Under the pieces are notes generated by a model. It saw only the letters and a list, made by a program, of their open reading frames with translations. It had not been told where the DNA came from and made no database searches. Positions 1 through 8,469 of a DNA stretch of 64,000 nt are shown here, one piece after another. Numbering within the stretch: the first letter of the stretch is position 1; every line of letters begins with the position of its first letter. Made by a program: the position numbers and the translations under genes. The stretch comes from Neobacillus kokaensis (lineage in GTDB: Bacteria > Bacillota > Bacilli > Bacillales > Cytobacillaceae): the NCBI RefSeq assembly GCF_014656545.1, contig NZ_BNDS01000006.1, forward strand, positions 999 through 64,998. The letters are read 5' to 3'.

Positions 1-72
1 GCGCTGAGGAGGCTCCCGGACTTCCCCGCGGAAAGCAAGTGCCTGGAGCGGAAATCAACAGGCCTGTTAGCA
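1..72. repeat. End of a Bacillaceae-type dispersed GC-rich repeat
   Basis: This GC-rich stretch is cut by the window start. It contains the core CCCCGCGGAAAGC and the end GGAGCGGAAATCAACAGG. The same core appears on the opposite strand at 27865-27930 and in the element at 62197-62442. The sequence is much more GC-rich than its surroundings and is non-coding. The style matches dispersed repeats common between genes in Bacillaceae. The left boundary lies outside the window. Confidence 0.7.
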
Positions 73-155
73 TGGACAATCTTTTAATAAATAATGGTAT
101 TATGTTCAGATAAAATAAAAAAATTGCCGAGAAAAATACCCTTTCTCGACAATCT
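45..155 (-). repeat. 111-bp dispersed repeat, copy 1 (carries a terminator)
   Basis: The reverse complement of this segment matches 27775-27885 without gaps, with three differences in 111 bases by eye. It overlaps the end of the GC-rich repeat at 1-72. Read on the minus strand it contains a hairpin (GAGAAA...TTTCTC) followed by a T-rich tract. It therefore supplies a terminator 34 bases past the ypuA stop codon. Confidence 0.85.
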
Positions 156-180
156 AAGCTGCCGTCTAAAACGGCAGCTC
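112..180 (-). terminator. Tandem terminator hairpins downstream of ypuA
   Basis: Two hairpins follow the ypuA stop on the minus strand. The first pairs AGCTGCCGT (157-165) with ACGGCAGCT (171-179). The second pairs GAGAAA with TTTCTC (about 128-148) and is followed by a run of T on the minus strand. The second lies inside the dispersed repeat. Confidence 0.7.
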
Positions 181-189
181 TTTTGCATT

Positions 190-1053
190 TTAAGAGAAAA
201 TTGATTTAATAAAATCAATCAACCAAATAAAAAATTGCTTGATTTTCTCAAGAAAGCCTTGGCCTTCTTCAGAATGAAGAAATTTTGATATCCGGTCTTT
301 TGCTTTATTCAATTGGTCGCTAACTTGATTCCAGTCAATATCCAAGTTTTTCAACTTATTAAATAGGTCAATCAAATTTTGTAACTCATTTTCACTAAGT
401 GTCACATTTAAATCTTTAGAGGCTTGTTCGATAATTTTGCGCAGTTCCTCATCATTTTTTGGTTTATTCTTGGCAATTTCTTCTTTAACTTTTGCTATCA
501 ATGCAGCGGCATTTTCATCACCTATAGAATCGCCAAGCTTGGCTGTTTCAACCATTTCTTGGTTAGCCGCTTGTTTCACAGCTTCTGGGATAGTTTTATC
601 AGCTGAAATTTCGTATGCCTTGATAATTCCTGTCAGAGCTGCGGTACCAGAGACGGAAATTGGAGAGGTGATGTAGATATTTGCATCTTTAACACCTGCC
701 GTAATTAAGGCATTTACATACATTTCATCAGTTACCCAAGTAATATTTTTTGTTTTTACAGTTATTCCCGAACCTTGTGGGGCTATCGTGATAGCAGATG
801 ACGAAATAGCCTTTGTGCCAATTAATGATTTGGCAATATATTTTCCTAAATACTGATGTTCTTCTTGATTTGAAACCGTTACAATTTGCACCTCTTTAGG
901 GGCGCGCATTTCCGTTAAAAGGCTATTTTTTTGAGCCTCTGTTAAATTTTGACCTAACGTTACAATCATGTCGCCTTCGGCCATATCTGCTAAACTTTGT
1001 ATTGGATATAGGAACATAAAAAGACTTATAAGTACGATAAGATGTTTTTTCAT
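190..1053 (-). CDS. ypuA: YpuA-like DUF1002 secreted protein
   Basis: The 287-residue product begins with a clear signal peptide: a basic MKKH start, a hydrophobic core and an SLA-type cleavage site near residue 22. The mature part matches what I recall of the DUF1002 family, typified by B. subtilis YpuA (about 290 residues). It is rich in Lys/Glu helices and ends in a hydrophobic, possibly membrane-associating tail (QFFIWLIDFIKSIFS). The start at 1053 has a strong GGAGGAGACC ribosome site. The function of the family is unknown to me, and an extracytoplasmic role is inferred only from the signal peptide. It is a single-gene unit ending in tandem terminators. Confidence 0.85.
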   Translation of the reverse strand: MKKHLIVLISLFMFLYPIQSLADMAEGDMIVTLGQNLTEAQKNSLLTEMRAPKEVQIVTVSNQEEHQYLGKYIAKSLIGTKAISSSAITIAPQGSGITVKTKNITWVTDEMYVNALITAGVKDANIYITSPISVSGTAALTGIIKAYEISADKTIPEAVKQAANQEMVETAKLGDSIGDENAAALIAKVKEEIAKNKPKNDEELRKIIEQASKDLNVTLSENELQNLIDLFNKLKNLDIDWNQVSDQLNKAKDRISKFLHSEEGQGFLEKIKQFFIWLIDFIKSIFS

Positions 1054-1229
1054 GGTCTCCTCCTTCTTTAATAATATAACCTATTTCATTATAAATAACG
1101 AAAAAATGGTTTTAGAAGTTTCATAGAAAAATGAATAGCTGTAATTTAATTTATAAAGGAAAATGGATTATTTTTTATATTTGTTGTAGAATGAAGCAAA
1201 GCAAGAACTTTTTGGAGGCAGGCCTTTTC

Positions 1230-1325
1230 ATGAAAAAAAGCAATTGGGTCTTATTTGGTATTCTAATTGGTATTTCTTTTATATGGGGGATCATCTATTG
1301 GATGTTTATTGTTCCAAACAAATAG
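1230..1325 (+). CDS. Small single-pass membrane protein
   Basis: This 31-residue ORF starts at ATG 1230 behind a good GGAGG site (1214-1218). It encodes MKKSNW followed by a hydrophobic helix of about 22 residues and a short VPNK tail. An upstream in-frame ATG at 1131 would add 33 residues, but it has no ribosome site and the extension looks non-coding. I do not recognise a family. The clean ribosome site and one well-formed transmembrane segment support a real small protein. Confidence 0.5.
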   Translation: MKKSNWVLFGILIGISFIWGIIYWMFIVPNK

Positions 1326-1477
1326 ATAGGAATATCCTGTCGTTTTGTGCTAAATAAGCAAAATCATTTTCATTACATATTATAAATAAAGGTTTATGAT
1401 TTGAGTTGGTTGGGAAAAATATACTATTGTTAAACTGAATAATTAGCTCGGTTTATTTAATTTAATGAGGGATCTAA

Positions 1478-1828
<351 letters not shown>

Positions 1829-1837
1829 AGCGAACGA

Positions 1838-1873
1838 AAAGGCAGCGAATAGACTTATTTGCTGCCTTTTTTT
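1838..1873. terminator. Bidirectional terminator between ribT and ypuF
   Basis: AAGGCAGCGAAT pairs imperfectly with ATTTGCTGCCTT, followed by a run of T on the plus strand. On the minus strand the hairpin overlaps the last codons of ypuF. It fits termination of the two convergent genes. Confidence 0.8.
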
Positions 1874-2376
1874 GCTAAAAGTATTCTATTGCGTTCTTCG
1901 ATTACGCTGGTTCGATCCCTTAATTTATGGCGGTGGATAAGGTGATCGTTTGTTAAATCACTATCTTTTCCCCATTCAAAGCCTTGCTGGTGACAAGTAT
2001 TTAAACACAATTCGATTAACTGCGGATCAGTAATGGGCAGGGAAAAGCTGAAATATGTTTGATTTGACTCAATCATACGTAATCGACTATCTAATAAATG
2101 GATGAAATCTGATTCTTTAAAACCGAGTCTCGGTAAAATAGCATTATGTGATTGAACTATTTTTATCGCTTTTTCAAGTGTCCTTTTTGCCCCTTTGAAA
2201 TTACCTCTGCGATGATGATAAGTCGAAACTGCCAATAAAATCAGTCCAACCCAAATAGAGTCTTTATTTCCTGGATCGATATCTTTCCAATAATCTTCAA
2301 GAATCTCGTGACATTCAAAATAATCTCGATCCCCGTGGAAATGAATTAAAAATTCGATGTATTCTTGTGGGTACAA
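1855..2376 (-). CDS. ypuF: DUF309-family protein, YpuF-like
   Basis: The 173-residue protein carries the DUF309 signature near its N-terminus: FHGDRDYFECHEILEDYW (about residues 13-30), followed by a second conserved helix with YHHRRGNFKGAKRTLEKA. It looks soluble and helical. The equivalent gene in B. subtilis, ypuF, lies next to ribT and scpA, as here. Its function is unknown. The ATG at 2376 has a GGGGGGAA ribosome site. It is transcribed away from scpA. Confidence 0.85.
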   Translation of the reverse strand: MYPQEYIEFLIHFHGDRDYFECHEILEDYWKDIDPGNKDSIWVGLILLAVSTYHHRRGNFKGAKRTLEKAIKIVQSHNAILPRLGFKESDFIHLLDSRLRMIESNQTYFSFSLPITDPQLIELCLNTCHQQGFEWGKDSDLTNDHLIHRHKLRDRTSVIEERNRILLAKKGSK

Positions 2377-2447
2377 CCGGATTCCCCCCTATTTCTTTTA
2401 CCTTCAGTTTACCACAATAAGGCGGCCTGATTATTAATAAACATGAA

Positions 2448-2482
2448 ATTAAAAAGCCCGTCAAACAGACGGGCTTTTTTTA
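2448..2482. terminator. Strong terminator
   Basis: AAAAAGCCCGTC and GACGGGCTTTTTT form a perfect GC-rich hairpin with T runs on both sides. It sits just past the stop of the minus-strand small sporulation peptide and can act in either direction. Confidence 0.9.
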
Positions 2483-2533
2483 CCATCCTAAAAAGGAATG
2501 TTTGCTCTCTTTAATCGGCATACCTAGTTTAAT

Positions 2534-2635
2534 TTACCAAACCCAAGCAGCACCAACAATTATTAACAAAATAAATAGTACGACGATTAACGCAAAACCA
2601 GCACCGAATCCACCTGCTACTACGCCATCAGCCAT
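2534..2635 (-). CDS. YjcZ-family small sporulation protein
   Basis: Reading the minus strand from ATG at 2635 gives a 33-residue peptide. It starts MADGVVAGGFG, continues as AGFALIVVLFILLIIVGAA, and ends WVW. This Gly-rich head plus FALIVVLFILLIIVG helix is the hallmark of the YjcZ-type small sporulation proteins found in many copies in Bacillaceae. A GGAGG ribosome site lies just upstream and a strong terminator downstream. The 518-base gap between ypuF and scpA is otherwise promoter and leader sequence. Confidence 0.85.
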   Translation of the reverse strand: MADGVVAGGFGAGFALIVVLFILLIIVGAAWVW

Positions 2636-2822
2636 GTCTAATACCTCCTAAATATTATTTTATATCTCGATAGGCTGGAACTGTTCTTTATTCTTAACCT
2701 TGCGCCTAAAGAGAATTGCACTAAGGCGAGTTTTCCTTAACATCATATGTAGGGGATTTGTCCAGTGTTATAGGCAATTATCATGTATTCGACTAATGCC
2801 GCGTGTCAAAAATACTTTTCTA

Positions 2823-2851
2823 TTGGATAACCTAATCGAATCCTCTATACT
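2823..2851 (+). promoter_or_regulatory. Sigma-A-type promoter for scpAB
   Basis: TTGGAT (2823-2828) and TATACT (2846-2851) are separated by 17 bases. They lie 43 bases upstream of the scpA ATG. Match to consensus is good but untested. Confidence 0.6.
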
Positions 2852-2894
2852 ATAAATAGTCAAAAATGAATTTAAGAATTTTGGTGAGACAATC

Positions 2895-3665
2895 ATGCCA
2901 TACCAGGTGAAAATTGATGCCTTTGAAGGTCCGTTAGATTTATTGCTTCATTTAATTAATCGGCTTGAAATAGATATCTATGATATTCCAGTTTCTCAGA
3001 TTACAGAACAATATCTGCTATATATTCATACAATGAAGGAGCTGAGGCTTGATATTGCTAGTGAGTATTTAGTTATGGCTGCAACCTTGCTGGCGATAAA
3101 GAGTAAAATGCTTCTCCCTAAACATGAAGAAGATTTTCATGATGTGGATCAGGAAATTTCCTTCGAGGAAGACCCGAGAGATGAACTTGTAGAGCGTTTA
3201 ATTGAATACCGAAAATATAAAGAGGCTGCTCAAGACCTGAAATTAATGGAAGAGGATCGGAGTCTCATGTTTACAAAGCCGCCAAGTGACTTATCAGGAT
3301 TTGCAAAGGATATTCAGCCAAGTAAATCAGAATTAAATGTATCACTCTATGATATGTTAGCAGCATTTCAAAAATTGCTGCGCAGGAAGAAGCTTCAGCG
3401 CCCGCTGGCAACGAAAATAGCCCGTCAGGAAATATCGATTGAGGCAAGAATGTCTGAAATCATGGAAGAATTAGAGCAGCTTAAAGGACGAAAGAATTTT
3501 TATGATCTGTTTCCAACACCAACAAAGGAGCATATAGTGGTTACTTTTTTGGCCATTTTAGAACTGATGAAGCGGAAGAAAATTGAGATTGAGCAGCAAG
3601 TAAATTTTGGTGAAATTTTTGTTGGAGCTATTGAGGAAGGGAGAGACGTTGTTGGAAATTATTAA
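2895..3665 (+). CDS. scpA: Segregation and condensation protein ScpA (kleisin)
   Basis: The 256-residue protein begins [19 protein letters not shown], the conserved N-terminal helix of bacterial kleisins that binds the SMC neck. A Lys/Glu-rich linker and a C-terminal winged-helix part ([17 protein letters not shown]) follow. With SMC and ScpB it forms the condensin that organises and segregates chromosomes. Its length is close to B. subtilis ScpA. It is translationally coupled to scpB, whose likely start lies inside its last codons. The ATG at 2895 is preceded by a weak GGTGAG site. Confidence 0.97.
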   Translation: MPYQVKIDAFEGPLDLLLHLINRLEIDIYDIPVSQITEQYLLYIHTMKELRLDIASEYLVMAATLLAIKSKMLLPKHEEDFHDVDQEISFEEDPRDELVERLIEYRKYKEAAQDLKLMEEDRSLMFTKPPSDLSGFAKDIQPSKSELNVSLYDMLAAFQKLLRRKKLQRPLATKIARQEISIEARMSEIMEELEQLKGRKNFYDLFPTPTKEHIVVTFLAILELMKRKKIEIEQQVNFGEIFVGAIEEGRDVVGNY

Positions 3666-4239
3666 TTGGACAAGCATCCTTGAAAGTCTATTGTTTGCTG
3701 CCGGGGATGAGGGGCTTACATTAAAGCAAATTGCCGAGGTTCTAGAGGTAGATGAACTTGAAGCAAATGAAATTATTGAAGATCTCAATAGGGAGTATGC
3801 TGAAAATGAAAAAAGAGGTGTTATAATCGTGCAGCTGGCGGGGACCTATCAGCTTGCCACCAAGAAAGAAAACGCCGATTATTTAAAAAAACTGGTGGAC
3901 TCACCAAACACTTCAACATTATCACAGGCTGCTTTAGAAACATTAGCCATAGTTGCTTATAAACAACCGATTACACGAGCTGAAATTGAGGAAATCCGAG
4001 GTGTGAAGACGGAAAGACCGCTCCATACGCTTATGGCAAAAGCATTAATAAAAGAGGCGGGTCGAGCGGAGGGGACAGGCCGGGCTTATTTATATGGAAC
4101 GACAAAGGAATTTCTTGATTATTTCGGTTTAAAAAGCTTAGAGGAACTTCCCAAGCTACCTGAAAAAGTGGAAGATGAATATATTCAGGAAGAAGCAGAC
4201 CTGTTTTTTGAAAAATTTCAAGAAACGTTAAACACATAA
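3652..4239 (+). CDS. scpB: Segregation and condensation protein ScpB
   Basis: The protein has two winged-helix domains. The first contains [22 protein letters not shown], read here as two adjoining blocks, and the second contains [20 protein letters not shown], the typical ScpB signature. I choose TTG 3652 ([10 protein letters not shown]), giving 195 residues, close to the 197 of B. subtilis. It sits behind GGAAGGGAGA and overlaps scpA by 14 bases. A longer in-frame start at 3607 would run deep into scpA and adds no family-like sequence. ScpB bridges the kleisin in the SMC-ScpAB complex. Confidence 0.95.
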   Translation: MEIINWTSILESLLFAAGDEGLTLKQIAEVLEVDELEANEIIEDLNREYAENEKRGVIIVQLAGTYQLATKKENADYLKKLVDSPNTSTLSQAALETLAIVAYKQPITRAEIEEIRGVKTERPLHTLMAKALIKEAGRAEGTGRAYLYGTTKEFLDYFGLKSLEELPKLPEKVEDEYIQEEADLFFEKFQETLNT

Positions 4240-4318
4240 ATATCAATCGCAGGCTTGTTTTATGCTAAAATAATAATAAGATTTGTATCTCTAGGATTTA
4301 ATAAGGAGCGGGATTAAG

Positions 4319-4735
4319 TTGCTAATAAAAGAATGTAAAGGATATGAATTGGAAAAGGAAAAATCTAATACTTCGGAGGACTTTTTTAATAGAAGTGAAT
4401 TAACATTTGTAGAAGATGGAGCGGAGAAGACTCTTCATGTTTTGTATGTTAGGTATTTTGATGAAATTTTCCCGGAATTTACTCCTTTTAAACAGGATCC
4501 AGTATTTGTACAGGATGAATATGAAGTCAACTTTAAGGACATTGTCGCCCTTGTTTGTCTCTTGAAAAACCCTGGACTACGTGAACGGAAACGAGTTTAT
4601 ATAAATTCCAAACATGAATTTGCAAGCTATTTTCGAGATATTAATTTCTCGAAATTACCTGAAATTTTTGCTGGAGTACACCAAAAGAATGGGTTCGAGC
4701 TTCGATCACCGCTTGAATTCATACTGCAGCCGTAA
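4319..4735 (+). CDS. Unrecognised 138-residue protein in the ypuI position
   Basis: The ORF starts at TTG 4319 behind AAGGAGCGGG and encodes a soluble acidic protein with no signal peptide or membrane segment. Its context, between scpB and the sodF/dacB genes, is where B. subtilis carries ypuI (DUF3907). My memory of that family does not let me confirm a match, and this product is shorter than YpuI. It is followed by a strong terminator, so it forms a short unit with or after scpAB. No function is proposed. Confidence 0.6.
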   Translation: MLIKECKGYELEKEKSNTSEDFFNRSELTFVEDGAEKTLHVLYVRYFDEIFPEFTPFKQDPVFVQDEYEVNFKDIVALVCLLKNPGLRERKRVYINSKHEFASYFRDINFSKLPEIFAGVHQKNGFELRSPLEFILQP

Positions 4736-4759
4736 TAAGAAGAACATACTGAGAATCAT

Positions 4760-4791
4760 GGCTGGCCCTATAACAGGGCCGGCTTTTTTTG
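4760..4791 (+). terminator. Terminator after the 138-residue ORF
   Basis: GGCTGGCCCT pairs with AGGGCCGGC across a short loop and is followed by seven T residues. It is a strong rho-independent terminator closing the scpAB region. Confidence 0.9.
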
Positions 4792-4854
4792 GTCTTTATC
4801 CATACTTTTCTACATACCTTTAATTAAAATTGGGATGTAGGGGAGTGGAACACG

Positions 4855-5751
4855 GTGAGTCGTTTCAACCGTTATGTCAATGAATTATTTAAATGGAATG
4901 GACAAATGAGAGATTTTCTTCAATCGGAGCAGGTAGAGAAAGAATCGGAATTATGGGAGAAGCTTGATCTGTTTACTGAGTTGATTGAAAGTACAAATCA
5001 TGAATTATCCACTGATGAATTGCTGACATTGCAGGTAAAAGCAGAACATATTCATGAGGAATTGGAGGCTTATTTTAATAGAAAACAAGTTCGGGAAATA
5101 GGAACAATCATGATGGTAGAAAAGCATGTTCCGCCTGGCGGACATACACTTCCCGATCTTCCCTACGCCTATGACGCATTGGAACCCTTTATTTCTGAGG
5201 AAATTATGCGGCTTCATCATGATCAGCATCATCGTACCTATGTGAATGGGTTAAATAAGGCTGAACTTGCACTAAAAAAGGCGAGAGAATCGAATGATTT
5301 CTCATTAGTCAAACATTGGTCCCGTGAGCTAAGCTTCCATGGCTCGGGGCATTATCTTCATTCTATTTTTTGGCGTAATATGAGCCCGAATGGCGGAGGA
5401 CACCCGCAAGGAATTTTAAAAATTGAAATTGATAATTATTTTGGAAGCTTTCAAGCCTTTAAAAAACAATTTTCAGAAGCTGCAAAACAAGTGGAAGGTG
5501 CTGGCTGGGCGCTATTGGTTTGGTCCCCAAAAGCAAGACATTTAGAAGTACTCCAGACGGAGCGGCATATGATTCTAACGCAATGGGATACAATCCCGCT
5601 ATTAGTCCTCGATGTATGGGAGCATGCCTACTATCTTCAATACAAAAACAAACGTTCCGATTATGTAGATAACTGGTGGAATATTGTAAATTGGCATGAG
5701 GTTGAAATGCGATTTGAAAAAGCTGCCGATATCAAATGGCCGGCTGTATAG
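4855..5751 (+). CDS. sodF: Fe/Mn superoxide dismutase, long SodF type
   Basis: The 298-residue protein has an N-terminal helical extension of about 90 residues followed by a complete Fe/Mn superoxide dismutase domain. Metal-site motifs are visible: the HHDQHH cluster at 121-126, a second histidine in SFHGSGHYLHSIFW, and DVWEHAYYLQYKN near the C-terminus (Asp and His ligands). The extension and overall length match the SodF paralogue of B. subtilis (about 281 residues) rather than the short SodA. The product converts superoxide to peroxide and oxygen. The start is GTG 4855 behind GGGGAGTGG. It is flanked by terminators, so it is probably monocistronic. Confidence 0.9.
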   Translation: MSRFNRYVNELFKWNGQMRDFLQSEQVEKESELWEKLDLFTELIESTNHELSTDELLTLQVKAEHIHEELEAYFNRKQVREIGTIMMVEKHVPPGGHTLPDLPYAYDALEPFISEEIMRLHHDQHHRTYVNGLNKAELALKKARESNDFSLVKHWSRELSFHGSGHYLHSIFWRNMSPNGGGHPQGILKIEIDNYFGSFQAFKKQFSEAAKQVEGAGWALLVWSPKARHLEVLQTERHMILTQWDTIPLLVLDVWEHAYYLQYKNKRSDYVDNWWNIVNWHEVEMRFEKAADIKWPAV

Positions 5752-5764
5752 CAAAATGGGAGAA

Positions 5765-5793
5765 GGTATCCGGTTAACCGGATGCCGTTTTCC
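5765..5793 (+). terminator. Terminator downstream of sodF
   Basis: GGTATCCGG and CCGGATGCC pair around a TTAA loop, followed by GTTTTCCTT. The T tract is interrupted, so efficiency is uncertain. Confidence 0.65.
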
Positions 5794-5837
5794 TTATAAT
5801 TGTCATATCATACCTTGTCCTGCATAAAATTTAATAA

Positions 5838-5971
5838 ATAGGAAAAGCAAAAGCGACTTGGTCAGGGGCGACAAGCATAAGACAAGCCTGCGGAAAGGCT
5901 GCCTTTTAGCCTTTTTGATGGCTTGGCTGTAGACCTAAGAGCCACTAGGCGCTGGAGCTAGACATAAGAGA
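5838..5971. repeat. Bacillaceae-type dispersed repeat upstream of dacB
   Basis: This GC-richer non-coding block contains GCGACAAGCATAAGACAAGC and ends GCGCTGGAGCTAGACA. That is the style of an intergenic repeat I know from many Bacillaceae genomes. No second copy is seen in this window. It ends about 17 bases before the dacB start codon, leaving room for only the ribosome site. Confidence 0.6.
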
Positions 5972-5987
5972 GGGACGAGGTATACCA

Positions 5988-7136
5988 ATGAGAATGATAC
6001 GGAAGCGTATAGTTTTTTTTCTGATGATAATTTTATTCATTGCAAATATTCCTCAAAAAGTGGATGCTTCGGCAGGCGTAAGTGCAGCAAGCGCTATTTT
6101 AATAGAACAGAAATCCGGTCGTGTCCTCTTTGAGAAAGAAGCACATACGAAAAGAAGAATTGCTAGTATTACGAAAATCATGACAGCAATTCTCGCTATT
6201 GAGTCAGGAAAAATGGAGCGAACGGTAACGGTAAGTGAAAAAGCCACCAGAGCAGAAGGATCATCGGTTTATTTAAAACCAGGTCAAAAAATAAAGCTTG
6301 AGGATTTGGTATATGGCTTAATGCTTCGATCAGGAAATGATACGGCTGTTGCGATTGCTGAGTTTGTTGGAGGCAGTGTTGAGGGCTTTGCTTATTTAAT
6401 GAATCAAAAGGCAAAGGAAATTGGCATGGTTAACACTCATTTTGCTAATCCACATGGACTTGATGACCATGAAAACCATTATTCCACTGCCTATGATATG
6501 GCGCTATTAACCCGCTATGCAATGCAAAACAAAACCTACCAAAAAATTTCCGGTACAAAGGTACACCGTGCTCCTAACCCCAATGAGGCATGGGATTATA
6601 AATGGACTAACAAAAATCGCCTGTTGACTAAATATAAGTATTGTACAGGCGGGAAAACAGGCTTTACAAAACGGGCAAAAAGAACGCTTGTTACAACTGC
6701 AGCGAAGGGCGATATGGAACTCATCGCAGTTACATTAAATGGACCAGATGATTGGAATGATCATATTTCCATGTATGAATCTGGATTTGTCCATTATGAC
6801 ATGGCTGAAGTCCTTTCAAAAGGTAAACTAGATTTAGAAAATAATAAATACTATAAGAAAAATCAATTATATATTAAAAAGTCAATTCTCTACCCAGCAA
6901 CAAGCAAGGAGATAGGGTTGTTTTCTGTCAAGTATAAATTGTACAAGCCAGAAAAAAAATGGAAAGTGACGAAAAAACAAGAAAAAGTGGCTGGTAAAGC
7001 TATTGTGTACTTAGACGGCAGAGCCGTGCAGGAAACACCTATTTTCTATCAGAATGTTCCCGAAAAAAAGAAAGGTATTTTTAATTTTATGAAGGATATT
7101 TTTCTTTCAATCATGGGTGTGAAGTTAAATGGTTAA
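5988..7136 (+). CDS. dacB: D-alanyl-D-alanine carboxypeptidase DacB (PBP5*)
   Basis: The 382-residue protein has a signal peptide (residues 1 to about 27) and the class A low-molecular-weight penicillin-binding protein motifs. These are SITK with nucleophile S60 and K63, SGN at 115-117, and KTG near 220. Length and sequence match B. subtilis DacB (382 residues), the sporulation enzyme that trims peptide cross-links in spore cortex peptidoglycan. It overlaps spmA by eight bases, matching the dacB-spmA-spmB operon expressed in the mother cell in B. subtilis. A dispersed repeat lies immediately upstream, so the promoter must lie within or beyond it. Confidence 0.97.
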   Translation: MRMIRKRIVFFLMIILFIANIPQKVDASAGVSAASAILIEQKSGRVLFEKEAHTKRRIASITKIMTAILAIESGKMERTVTVSEKATRAEGSSVYLKPGQKIKLEDLVYGLMLRSGNDTAVAIAEFVGGSVEGFAYLMNQKAKEIGMVNTHFANPHGLDDHENHYSTAYDMALLTRYAMQNKTYQKISGTKVHRAPNPNEAWDYKWTNKNRLLTKYKYCTGGKTGFTKRAKRTLVTTAAKGDMELIAVTLNGPDDWNDHISMYESGFVHYDMAEVLSKGKLDLENNKYYKKNQLYIKKSILYPATSKEIGLFSVKYKLYKPEKKWKVTKKQEKVAGKAIVYLDGRAVQETPIFYQNVPEKKKGIFNFMKDIFLSIMGVKLNG

Positions 7137-7716
7137 TTATATTTGGGTCGGTATGACGATTATTGGCATTGTGTTTGCGCTAATTAACGGAACAATCGAT
7201 GAGGTAAACAAAGCCGTTTTTGATGGTGCAAAAGAGGCAGTAACTATTTGTATCGGGTTAATAAGTGTTCTTGTCTTTTGGCTTGGAATGATGCGAATTG
7301 CTCAAGAATCAGGGCTGTTGGAGAAGTTATCCAAACTATTCCGCCCGCTGGTCAAAATCATCTTTCCGGAGGTCCCGGTTAACCACCCAGCGATGGGATA
7401 TATTTTATCCAATATGATATCGAATATGTTCGGCTTAGGAAATGCAGCTACCCCCCTCGGGATTAAAGCAATGGAGGAGCTAAAAAAATTAAATGACGGC
7501 AAAAACTCAGCCAGCAGGTCTATGGTTACATTCTTAGCGATTAATACCGCAAGCATTACCATTATTCCGACAACTGTCATTGCAATTAGAATGAATTATA
7601 ATTCTGCATCACCAACAGAAATTGTGGTACCAACGATTATTACAACTCTATTGTCAGCAATTGGGGCAATTCTTATCGATCGCTATTTCCATTATCGCAG
7701 AAGCCGTAAAGGATGA
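7129..7716 (+). CDS. spmA: Spore maturation protein SpmA
   Basis: This is a 195-residue integral membrane protein with several hydrophobic helices and the nucleoside-recognition (Gate) domain signature. It contains NHPAMGYILSNMISNMFGLG, followed by AATPLGIKAMEEL. The size matches B. subtilis SpmA (196). SpmA and SpmB are needed for normal spore core dehydration and act after DacB in the same operon. The ATG at 7129 lies inside the end of dacB, so translation is coupled. Confidence 0.95.
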   Translation: MVNYIWVGMTIIGIVFALINGTIDEVNKAVFDGAKEAVTICIGLISVLVFWLGMMRIAQESGLLEKLSKLFRPLVKIIFPEVPVNHPAMGYILSNMISNMFGLGNAATPLGIKAMEELKKLNDGKNSASRSMVTFLAINTASITIIPTTVIAIRMNYNSASPTEIVVPTIITTLLSAIGAILIDRYFHYRRSRKG

Positions 7717-7723
7717 TGAGGTT

Positions 7724-8257
7724 ATGTCTCTTTCGACCATTTCAATTACATTTATACCACTTTTAATTGGCTCTATACTGCTTTACGGTACGTTTAAACA
7801 AGTACCAACATATGAAAGCTTTGTAGAAGGCGGAAAAGAAGGAATAAAAATCGCTGTACAAATTATTCCTTTTTTAGTAGGGATGCTTGTTGCGATATCT
7901 ATTTTCCGGGCATCCGGTGCATTAGAAGCATTAATGACTCTTCTACGTCCTTTGATGAACACAATCGGTGTTCCGGCTGAGATAGTTCCATTATTGTTTA
8001 TTCGTCCAATCTCAGGGACGGCAGCATTGGGTATGACAAGTGACTTAATTGCTTCGCATGGACCGGATTCCTTCATCGGCAGACTTGCATCTATCCTGCA
8101 AGGGAGTACCGATACAACCTTTTATGTATTAACGGTTTATTTTGGGGCCGTCGGCATTAAAAAAATGGGAGATGCCTTAAAAGTTGGTCTTTTAGCTGAT
8201 GTACTTGGCATCATCATAGCCATTGTAGTTGTTACGTTTATATTTGGAATGAAATAA
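7724..8257 (+). CDS. spmB: Spore maturation protein SpmB
   Basis: The ATG at 7724, behind GGATGATGAGG, gives a 177-residue membrane protein with the Gate-domain motif PLLFIRPISGTAALGMTSDL and several transmembrane segments. B. subtilis SpmB has 178 residues. An ORF extension upstream to 7622 overlaps spmA in another frame and is rejected. It lies seven bases after spmA and is the last gene of dacB-spmAB, followed by a strong terminator. It acts with SpmA in spore core dehydration. Confidence 0.95.
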   Translation: MSLSTISITFIPLLIGSILLYGTFKQVPTYESFVEGGKEGIKIAVQIIPFLVGMLVAISIFRASGALEALMTLLRPLMNTIGVPAEIVPLLFIRPISGTAALGMTSDLIASHGPDSFIGRLASILQGSTDTTFYVLTVYFGAVGIKKMGDALKVGLLADVLGIIIAIVVVTFIFGMK

Positions 8258-8281
8258 TAAGAATAATACAAGAATTACCTT

Positions 8282-8322
8282 AAAGCAGGTCTGAATATTC
8301 GGACCTGCTTTATTATTTTTCT
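8282..8322 (+). terminator. Terminator of the dacB-spmAB operon
   Basis: AAGCAGGTC and GACCTGCTT form a nine-base-pair stem, followed by TATTATTTTT. Confidence 0.85.
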
Positions 8323-8469
8323 TCAATAATAGTCTGTACTTTGAAAAGTGAAGATTTTGTGTCATAATTCAGTAGGATGAATGAATACATAGACCCATTA
8401 ATAAAGGGTAATAAAGGCAATGATTTGCCCATGTCCTTTATTAGTTGAATAACTTTTGAGGTGAATTGA

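Noticed and set aside
3558..3788. Minus-strand ORF across the scpA-scpB junction
   Set aside because: Shadow of two well-supported genes, Ser-rich and without a ribosome site.
7622..7723. Longer spmB overlapping spmA
   Set aside because: ATG 7724 has a ribosome site and gives the family length. The extension is just spmA read in another frame.
8379..8450. 23-residue ORF upstream of rluB
   Set aside because: There is no good ribosome site and the composition is unremarkable.
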